In this document: positions 56,778 through 64,000 of the stretch, one piece after another
How positions within the stretch are numbered: the stretch's first letter is position 1
Layout: the number at the start of each line of letters is the position of its first letter
From: Opitutia bacterium
GTDB taxonomy: Bacteria; Verrucomicrobiota; Verrucomicrobiia; Opitutales; Opitutaceae
Reading direction: 5' to 3'
Assembly (NCBI GenBank): GCA_947452315.1
Contig: CANGCX010000003.1
Span: 1-64,000, forward strand
DNA: 64,000 bases
Position numbers and translations under genes: made by a program
The notes under the pieces: generated by a model
Told to the model about the DNA's origin: nothing
Seen by the model: only the letters and a program-made list of their open reading frames with translations
The model's database searches: none

Positions 56778-59345
56778 ATGACTCTCCGCCCCACTTTGCT
56801 CGTCATCCTTGCTTCCCTTTGTGCCGCCCCAATGTATGCCCAACGCGGTGACCGCGCCGGTGAAGTGCAACAGCCACCCGCCGCACACATCAAGGTTCCA
56901 CCCGCGCCTGTGCTTGCGCCGAGTGACGCGCTAAAAGCGTTCAAGATCGCCCCAGGTTTCCGTATCGAACTTATCGCCGCTGAGCCTCTGGTACACGATC
57001 CGATCGCACTCACGTTTGCGCCCGATGGCCGTCTCTGGGTCGTCGAGATGCGCGGGTATATGCCCAACGTTGACGGTAAAGGCGAGGACGCCCCCATCGG
57101 TTCCATCGCTGTGCTCGAAGATACCGATGGCGACGGCCGCATGGACAAGCGCACGGTGTTTCTCGACGGCCTTGTGATGCCGCGCGCGTTTGCGCTCGTG
57201 GACGGCGGGCTCTTGGTCGCCGAGCCGCCGCACCTTTGGTTTGCTCGGGATAAAAACGGTGACGGCATCGCCGATGAAAAAATCGAGATCGCCTCCGACT
57301 ACGGCCAGACCGTAAACCCCGAACACACCGCCAACGGTCTCATGTGGGCTCTCGACAACTGGATTTACAGCGCGAATCACACTGCCCGCTTCCGCTACGT
57401 CGGTGCCGGCAAATTCAAGCGAGAATCCACCATTACACGCGGCCAATGGGGCATTTCCCAAGACGACACCGGCCGCATTTTTTACAATAGTAACAGCGAC
57501 CCGCTCCGCGTTGATGCCTTACCCTCGGCCTACTTGCGCCGTAACACGGCGTTTATCGCCGAGGGTAACAACGTAGCCGTCGTGCCTGAAAACCTTCGCG
57601 TCTGGCCCGGCCGCGTCACCACCGGTATCAACCGTGGCTATAAATCTCTCGACGATGATGGCAAAATGTTTGCCGTCACTGCCGCCTGCGGCCCGGTCAT
57701 CTATCGTGGCGCATTATTTGCGAAAGAATTTTCCGGTGATGCCTTCATCTGCGAACCGGCCGGTAATCTCATCAAGCGCATCGCGATCACGTCCAGTGAC
57801 GGCACTGTTAAAGGGCGCAACGCTTACGAAGGCACCGAGTTCATTACTTCGACCGACGAACGCTTCCGTCCTGTTAATCTTATCAACGGTCCGGATGGCG
57901 CGCTTTACGTCGCCGACCTCTATCGCGGTCTTATTCAACATCGCACTTACGTTACCAGCTATCTGCGAGCCCAAGTCGAATCTCGTAATCTTGAACAACC
58001 CGTTTCGCTCGGCCGCATTTACCGCATTGTCCCCGTCGGTGCGCCCAAGGCCGTATATAATACCGGCCTTTTGACAGCGAACACGGCTGCCCTTGTGGCC
58101 CGCCTCGCTGATGCCAACGGCTGGGTGCGCGACACCGCGCAGCGTCTTCTCGTTGAGCACCGCGACCCAGCCGCTGCGCCCGCTTTGCGCGCAGTCATCA
58201 CCAACTCGCCCGCGCCTCTTGCCCGACTCCACGCGCTGTGGACGCTCGAAGGTCTTGGTGCGCTCGAGCTCGCTACGGTCCAACGTGCCCTCGATGATTC
58301 TGACCCCCGCGTGCTCTCTGCCGCGGTGCGTGTCGCGGAAAATTTCTTTAAACCCGCGCCGCCCGCCGAACTCCTTACCCGACTAACCGGGCTGGCTCAA
58401 TCCCCTATCGCTTCCGTGCGACTACAAGTTGCTCTTACGCTCGGCGAACTGCATTCGTCCGCCGCTGATGCCACGCTCCGTGCGCTTGTCCGCGCACAAC
58501 CCACGCAACCCTACTTATTGGACGCCGTGCTTTCCGGCCTCGGCGGTCGTGAGGAAACCTTTGTCGCCGGCCTGGTCGCCGAGGAGGTCATCGCCGCGAA
58601 GCCGCCAGCGAATGCCGTCGCGCTCGCCACCGCCGCGGTGTTGAGCTCAGGTGTCTCCTCCCGCATTGAACGTGTGTTGTCGATTCTGAGCGATCCTACC
58701 ACCCCAGCTTGGGCACGTGGTGCACTTCTGTCTGGTTTGGAGCAATTTCTCCCCGTCGCACCTGATGGTCGCGTGTTGACCGGTCGCTTGCCCAACGAGC
58801 CTAAATCGCTTTTGGCCTTGGCCGCGCAGAAAGATACCGCCGACGCAGCGCGCGCCACCAAACTGCTCGCTTCCCTCACTTGGCCCGGAAAACCTGGCCA
58901 AACTACCGCCGTCGCCGTCGCTCTTACTCCCGCTGAAGAAGCGTTGTTTGAAAAAGGTCGCGTGCAATTTGCTACCGTTTGCGCCGCATGCCATCAACCG
59001 ACAGGCCTCGGTCTCGCCGGCCTCGCTCCGCCGCTCGTAAATTCGGCCTGGGCGCTCGGCGACGAACGCATCCTCGCTCGCATCGTTCTGCTGGGTAAGG
59101 CGCAACAAAACATGATAATGCCCCCGATGCGCGCCTTCGACGACGAGACGCTCGCCGGCGTGCTAACCTACGTGCGCCGCTCATGGGGGCATACCGCCGC
59201 GGCCGTGAGTCCCAAGACCATCGCGGCTGCCCGCGCTGCCGTTGCTACCCGCGACGAGCCTTGGAGCGATAAAGATCTTGCCGAACTTCAACGCACCTTC
59301 GCTCCGCCGCGCCGCGCTAAACGTCGCGAAGCTGGCGGGCAGTAA
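56778..59345 (+). CDS. PVC-type membrane-bound dehydrogenase: beta-propeller + HEAT-like repeats + C-terminal cytochrome c (CAACH)
   Basis: GFRIELIAAEPLVHDPIALTFAPDGRLWVVEMRGY; TVCAACHQPTGLGLAGLAPPLVNS; start reset to ATG 56778. Confidence 0.9.
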   Translation: MTLRPTLLVILASLCAAPMYAQRGDRAGEVQQPPAAHIKVPPAPVLAPSDALKAFKIAPGFRIELIAAEPLVHDPIALTFAPDGRLWVVEMRGYMPNVDGKGEDAPIGSIAVLEDTDGDGRMDKRTVFLDGLVMPRAFALVDGGLLVAEPPHLWFARDKNGDGIADEKIEIASDYGQTVNPEHTANGLMWALDNWIYSANHTARFRYVGAGKFKRESTITRGQWGISQDDTGRIFYNSNSDPLRVDALPSAYLRRNTAFIAEGNNVAVVPENLRVWPGRVTTGINRGYKSLDDDGKMFAVTAACGPVIYRGALFAKEFSGDAFICEPAGNLIKRIAITSSDGTVKGRNAYEGTEFITSTDERFRPVNLINGPDGALYVADLYRGLIQHRTYVTSYLRAQVESRNLEQPVSLGRIYRIVPVGAPKAVYNTGLLTANTAALVARLADANGWVRDTAQRLLVEHRDPAAAPALRAVITNSPAPLARLHALWTLEGLGALELATVQRALDDSDPRVLSAAVRVAENFFKPAPPAELLTRLTGLAQSPIASVRLQVALTLGELHSSAADATLRALVRAQPTQPYLLDAVLSGLGGREETFVAGLVAEEVIAAKPPANAVALATAAVLSSGVSSRIERVLSILSDPTTPAWARGALLSGLEQFLPVAPDGRVLTGRLPNEPKSLLALAAQKDTADAARATKLLASLTWPGKPGQTTAVAVALTPAEEALFEKGRVQFATVCAACHQPTGLGLAGLAPPLVNSAWALGDERILARIVLLGKAQQNMIMPPMRAFDDETLAGVLTYVRRSWGHTAAAVSPKTIAAARAAVATRDEPWSDKDLAELQRTFAPPRRAKRREAGGQ

Positions 59346-59409
59346 TGCACGAGGATTTGCGGAACGGCTTGCGCCCGGCTATTTCGCCGGTAGTCAGACG
59401 CAAGACCCC

Positions 59410-60906
59410 ATGTCCTCCGCCTCTCGATCTTATTTTCTTCACGTTGTTTTTTTCTTCGGTGTTTTCGCGTCGCAGTGCGCTCACGCAGCCACTCCCGCCA
59501 AACGCCTGCTGCTCGACAACGATGGCAACAGTACGTTCAGCACGCTCTCACCGGATTTTAAACGCGATATCGACGAAGTCGTCGCTTCGTGCCCACCCAA
59601 TATCACGACTTATCTGCTCTGTCCGGGCGCGGGGCGTTATTATTATCCTACCAATGTGGGTGAGACCGATCCGCGTTGCATCCAGCTCGCGCTTGAGCAC
59701 GCGCAAGGACGCGATCCATTCGGCTATTTCCTTCAGCGCCTAAAAGCGGCGGGCAAAGAGACTTTTGTCACTATACGCACTAACGACGTGCACGAGCCCA
59801 CTGCCGCTAACGAGTGGAACCTGCCTCGCGTGCGCCGTGAACATCCCGATGTCATCGTCGATTCAGCGGCCGTCGCGCGCGGCGATCTCGATTGGCGAAA
59901 CTGGTGCCTCGATTATAGTCGGCCCGAGGTGCGTAAGTTCATGTTGGCGATTATCGCCGAGTTATTGGAAAAATATGAATTTGATGGGGTGCAACTCGAT
60001 TGGATGCGTTTCCCGCGTCACCTTTCGGGTACGCGTGATGAGGTTTGGGCGAAACGCGTTCACATCACCGATTTTGTCGCCGATGTGCGCGCATTATGCC
60101 GCACGAAAAAACGTCAGTTAATCGTCCGCGTGCCGACGTCAGTTGCCGGCTGCCGCGAGCTTGGGTTGGATGTCGTGACCTGGACGCAGCGCGGCTTAGT
60201 CGATGCGATTTCAACGTCGCATTTTTTGAACACCGATTTTTTTCAACCCCTCGCCGAGATGCGTGCGGCTCTCGGCCAATCGGTAGTTCCGATTTACGGC
60301 GGTTTTGATCTCGAGCATGGCGCCCAACGCCACAGTCCTGAATCGCTCCGCGCAGCCGTCTCTGGGCTCTACGATTCGGGAGCGGATGGAATTAATATTT
60401 TTAATTTCCCGTGCTGGATCGAAAAAATTGGTGCTGTGCCCTACGATTGGTTGCTCGGTCTGGAATCGCCCGCGACCGCTGCGCGTAAACCGCTGCTTTA
60501 TTCTGTCCCAACCGTTCGATTTCGACGTGTGTATGAGCTGCCGGGATTGTTGCCGGCTAAACTACCGGCGGGCGCTACGGTGAGCTTTCCGTTACCGCTG
60601 CCCGTCGCGGCGTTGCCCATCGCACGCGCTCGTATTCTCGTGACTGGCGTGCCGCACACCGTGAAAGAACTCACGGTTAAACTAAACGGCCAACCGCTAG
60701 AATGGTTGCCGCTACAAAAAAGTCCCGAGCTGTTTGTCGAGTTCTCCGGTCCTGGCGATTTGCCGGGTCGCCGGCCCTCGCCCGAGGCCAGCCGCACGTA
60801 TCGTTTCGACCCCGCGTTGCTGCAGGCCGGCGCTAATGTTCTAGAAATCACCAACGCTTCTACGACGGCCGCTGAAGTCCTTACAGTGAATCTGGGAGTT
60901 TGGTAG
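59410..60906 (+). CDS. secreted TIM-barrel glycoside-hydrolase-like protein
   Basis: Signal peptide; FVTIRTNDVHEP, YEFDGVQLDWMRFPRHL, GADGINIFNFPCW; start reset to ATG 59410. Confidence 0.7.
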   Translation: MSSASRSYFLHVVFFFGVFASQCAHAATPAKRLLLDNDGNSTFSTLSPDFKRDIDEVVASCPPNITTYLLCPGAGRYYYPTNVGETDPRCIQLALEHAQGRDPFGYFLQRLKAAGKETFVTIRTNDVHEPTAANEWNLPRVRREHPDVIVDSAAVARGDLDWRNWCLDYSRPEVRKFMLAIIAELLEKYEFDGVQLDWMRFPRHLSGTRDEVWAKRVHITDFVADVRALCRTKKRQLIVRVPTSVAGCRELGLDVVTWTQRGLVDAISTSHFLNTDFFQPLAEMRAALGQSVVPIYGGFDLEHGAQRHSPESLRAAVSGLYDSGADGINIFNFPCWIEKIGAVPYDWLLGLESPATAARKPLLYSVPTVRFRRVYELPGLLPAKLPAGATVSFPLPLPVAALPIARARILVTGVPHTVKELTVKLNGQPLEWLPLQKSPELFVEFSGPGDLPGRRPSPEASRTYRFDPALLQAGANVLEITNASTTAAEVLTVNLGVW

Positions 60907-60967
60907 TAATAGCGCTGCGTGATCAGGCCTGCGGGCTTGCCACGTTCGGGGCCATGGTTTCGCTCGC

Positions 60968-61756
60968 ATGCGCATGACCCCGAAAACAGCTCTCGTCACT
61001 GGCGCATCGCGCGGCATCGGCCGCGGTATCGCGATCGAACTCGCCCGCGCGGGCACCCGCGTGGCCATCAATTACGCCGGCAACGCCGAAGCCGCCGCCG
61101 AGGCCCTCGCGCTTGTGAAGGCTGCCGGCGGTGACGGTTTTATTGTGCAAGGTGACGTTGCCATAGCCGCCGATCGGGAGCGTCTCGTCGCCGAGACTGT
61201 CGCCAAATTTGGCCGCATCGATCTTCTCGTGAACAATGCCGGCGTCGCCCCCAAGGTTCGTGCTGATGTGCTCGATGCCGGCGAAGAAAGCTTCGACCGG
61301 CTCTTTGCGATCAATCTCAAGGGTCCGTATTTTCTTACGCAACTTGTCGCCAAGCAGATGCTCAAGCAGGCGCCCGACGAGGAAGGTTTCCGCGGTCGCA
61401 TCGTCAATATCACTTCCATCTCTGTTTATACCGCTTCGATTAACCGCGGTGATTATTGCATGGTGAAAGCCGGCCTCGCGATGATGACTAAGCTCTTCGC
61501 TGACCGCCTCGCCAACGACGGGATCAACGTGTATGAAATCCGTCCCGGCGTGATTGCCACGGATATGACCGGCGGCGTGAAAGAGAAGTACGACAAGCTC
61601 ATTATTCAGGACGAGCGTGGCATCACGCCAATCCGCCGCTGGGGAAAGCCTGAGGATATTGGTCGGGCGGTGCGTGCGATTGCTGAAGATCGTTTCCCGT
61701 TTTCCACGGGTGCGACCTTCGACGTCGACGGCGGTTTCCATCTTCATCGCTTATGA
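60968..61756 (+). CDS. SDR-family 3-oxoacyl-ACP-reductase-like protein
   Basis: [46 protein letters not shown]. Confidence 0.9.
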   Translation: MRMTPKTALVTGASRGIGRGIAIELARAGTRVAINYAGNAEAAAEALALVKAAGGDGFIVQGDVAIAADRERLVAETVAKFGRIDLLVNNAGVAPKVRADVLDAGEESFDRLFAINLKGPYFLTQLVAKQMLKQAPDEEGFRGRIVNITSISVYTASINRGDYCMVKAGLAMMTKLFADRLANDGINVYEIRPGVIATDMTGGVKEKYDKLIIQDERGITPIRRWGKPEDIGRAVRAIAEDRFPFSTGATFDVDGGFHLHRL

Positions 61757-63141
61757 ACGTCCGCGCGGTCATTGTCGCGTTCGCGCTTTTTGGCCGCGTT
61801 TTTGCTACCGAAGCGGTGCCGGTTGGGATTCCTGTAGGTTCGGTTTGGGCGGGCAGTCCAGTTAGTTTCGCGTTGCTTACACACGCGGGCCGTCAGTTCG
61901 TAGCCTATTACGATGGCGATCGTCGTCTTACTGTTGCCGCGCGTGTGCTCCCAAGTGCGCAATGGATCACAGTACATCCTGAAGGGGTTTGGAACGACGC
62001 ACGCCAACGTCTATCTAACGTCACTGGCTGGGACAGTCACAACTTCCTACGCCTCGCCGTAGATCGTGCCGGTTGTCTGCATTTATCGGGCAATATGCAC
62101 GTGGATCCGCTCGTTTACTATCGCACTAAAACCCCACTCGATATTACCACATTTGAGCGCCTTGATCGTATGATCGGCGATCGCGAGACGCGTTGCACGT
62201 ATCCTGTTTTTTTCAAAAATGCAGCTGGCGATCTCCTCTTTCGCTATCGCGATGGTGCCAGTGGCAACGGCAGCGATCTATATAATATTTACGATACCGC
62301 GACCCGCGCGTGGCGACGCGTCTTGGATCAGCCTGTACTGGAAGGTGAAGGCCAGCGTAACGCCTACGCGCTCGATCCTGTGCTCGGGCCTGATGGACGC
62401 TTCCATCTCGTTTGGATGTGGCGCGATACGCCCGACTGCGCGACCAACAACACCCTTTCGTACGCTCGTAGCCGAGATTTTATCCATTGGGAAAATAGCC
62501 ACGGTGAATCCATCGCGTTGCCCATCACGATTACACGCGCTGAAATCATCGACGCTGCTAAACCGCATGAAGGCCTAATCAACATGACCTTTAATCTCGG
62601 TTTCGATGCGGAGCAAAATCCCCTCGTCGTTTTTCACCGCTACGACTCAGTCGGCCATTCGCAGGCTTTTATCGCGCGTCCTGTGAGCGACGCCATAATC
62701 GCGGCCGCCGGTTGGCGGGTGCAGCCGTTGAGTAAGTGGAACTTTAAATGGGCATTCTCCGGTGGTGGTTCGATTCCTGCCGAAGTCACGCTCGGTGCAC
62801 CGCACCTTGGGGCTGATGGATTTTTAACTGTGGATTTCAGCACGACGCACGCTGGAGCAGGGCGTTGGCGCGTGCGGGCGGATACACTGGAGCGAGTCTC
62901 CGAAGAACCGCCATTACCACCGGCGTTGCCTGCGAGTTTACAGCGCGTCGAATCCTCTTATCCTGGCCTAGAAATCCAATCACTTGTTTCGCGCTACGAA
63001 GGTCGCCGCTATGTGTTGCGCTGGGAAACGATGCCACGCAATCGCGACCTCCCGCGTGATGCGGCTCCGCCGCCTACGGCGCTCCGGATGTATGAACTGC
63101 CCGATGTCGAGGAGTCGTCGGCGACGCGGGTGGGTTCTTAA
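61753..63141 (+). CDS. BNR-repeat family secreted protein (BNR_4-like)
   Basis: [58 protein letters not shown] overlap with SDR gene. Confidence 0.8.
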   Translation: MNVRAVIVAFALFGRVFATEAVPVGIPVGSVWAGSPVSFALLTHAGRQFVAYYDGDRRLTVAARVLPSAQWITVHPEGVWNDARQRLSNVTGWDSHNFLRLAVDRAGCLHLSGNMHVDPLVYYRTKTPLDITTFERLDRMIGDRETRCTYPVFFKNAAGDLLFRYRDGASGNGSDLYNIYDTATRAWRRVLDQPVLEGEGQRNAYALDPVLGPDGRFHLVWMWRDTPDCATNNTLSYARSRDFIHWENSHGESIALPITITRAEIIDAAKPHEGLINMTFNLGFDAEQNPLVVFHRYDSVGHSQAFIARPVSDAIIAAAGWRVQPLSKWNFKWAFSGGGSIPAEVTLGAPHLGADGFLTVDFSTTHAGAGRWRVRADTLERVSEEPPLPPALPASLQRVESSYPGLEIQSLVSRYEGRRYVLRWETMPRNRDLPRDAAPPPTALRMYELPDVEESSATRVGS

Positions 63142-63212
63142 GCGAAAGGTGCCTTTTTTCAATTTTCGTTTTGGCTCGCGGCTAGGGTAGGGCGGCGGAC
63201 ACGGTATTAGGT

Positions 63213-64000
63213 ATGTTGCAGACGTGTCAGGCCGGTTTTGAATCAGTGCTCGTGCGTGAACTCACGGACGTGGGGCTTGCCGTGGCGGAGTCGGGGCCGG
63301 GCTGGGCCGTGGCTTCGGAGGTCGCGGCGGTGGCTGGGTTGGCTTTTCCGCACGTGACGATGCGAGGTGCGATTGAGCTCAAAGGCGAGTCGGTCAACGC
63401 GCTGGCGAATCAGATCGTCGAGTTTTTTCTGACGAGTCTGCGCGGCGAGCGTGTCGAGGCGGCGTGGCCTTGTGTATTTGGCGGGCCGGCGGAGCTGGTC
63501 GGGCTAGGACGCCGGATGAGCGGTGTGGAAAAAGCGTTTCACGAGCAGTTAAAAAAACGTCTAGCCCGCGTCGCCAAGCTTGCGGTGGCGGATCTGCCGC
63601 GTGGCCTTGGGGAAGCGCGGGGGCTGTTTGTTTGGTTTACGGATTTCGGGCGCGTGTATGTGGCGCGGGATGCGTTTATCCACGGACAACGTCGCATGGC
63701 TGATGACGACGCGGCGCCGTCGAGGAGTTATTTAAAAGTCGAAGAGGCTTTTGTGGTGCTCGGGATCGAGCCGCAGGAGGGCGAAACAGTCGTCGATCTC
63801 GGTGCGGCGCCGGGAGGCTGGAGTTACAGTGCAGCGAAACGCGGTGCACGCGTGATCGCGGTGGACAATGGTCCGCTCAAGGGCGGGGCGCTTGGAAATC
63901 CGTTGATTGAGCACCGCTTGGGCGATGCGTTTCATTTCAACTTTGAGGAGAACGTCGCTTACGACTGGATGTTTTGCGATCTACTCGAAGAACCACACCA
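63213..64000 (+). CDS. rlmM: RlmM-like 23S rRNA 2'-O-methyltransferase, 5' part (runs off window)
   Basis: Own translation from ATG 63213: MLQTCQAGFESVLVRELTDVGLAV...; DAFIHGQRRMADDDAAPSRSYLKVEEAF; VVDLGAAPGGWSYSAAKRGARVIAVDNGPL (FtsJ-like). Not in the supplied ORF list because it has no stop in the window. Confidence 0.8.
   Translation, partial: MLQTCQAGFESVLVRELTDVGLAVAESGPGWAVASEVAAVAGLAFPHVTMRGAIELKGESVNALANQIVEFFLTSLRGERVEAAWPCVFGGPAELVGLGRRMSGVEKAFHEQLKKRLARVAKLAVADLPRGLGEARGLFVWFTDFGRVYVARDAFIHGQRRMADDDAAPSRSYLKVEEAFVVLGIEPQEGETVVDLGAAPGGWSYSAAKRGARVIAVDNGPLKGGALGNPLIEHRLGDAFHFNFEENVAYDWMFCDLLEEPH

Overview
The window looks like a chromosomal segment of a GC-rich Verrucomicrobia/Opitutaceae-type bacterium; this is inferred from gene content and I could not run a taxonomic search. 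It opens inside a respiratory complex I operon (3' part of nuoD, then nuoE-F-G-H-I-J-K-L-M-N, all +). Next come a DUF429 protein, a tandem ThyX-like protein, RarA, an FKBP PPIase and a YfcC-type transporter. About 18.4-30.0 kb on the minus strand is a run of Planctomycetes-type genes: a cytochrome/LRR protein, an NHL propeller, and two DUF1549/DUF1553 + DUF1501 pairs. A third such pair lies at 37.0-41.1 kb (+). Other recognisable genes are a DAACS symporter, a sulfite-oxidase-like protein, HrpA, dienelactone hydrolase, TatD, HPr, KdsB, CarA and KamA. A TPP riboswitch leads into a TonB-dependent receptor. A glycan/oxidoreductase-rich segment follows (54.3-63.1 kb), and the window ends in a truncated RlmM-like methyltransferase. 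The most interesting unexplained signal is in the kamA-TonB receptor intergenic region. Two tandem copies (49261-49410 and 49453-49605) of a ~150-bp element each carry a conserved promoter-like block, a covarying hairpin with an invariant CTGGTAA loop, an invariant 19-nt linker and an intrinsic terminator. They look like sibling small RNAs or tandem structured leader elements. A palindrome pair (TTGAAATTTCAG / CTGAAATTTCAG, 127 bp apart) in the divergent 29.97-30.27 kb promoter region is a second candidate regulatory system. No tRNA, rRNA, CRISPR array or transposase was found.
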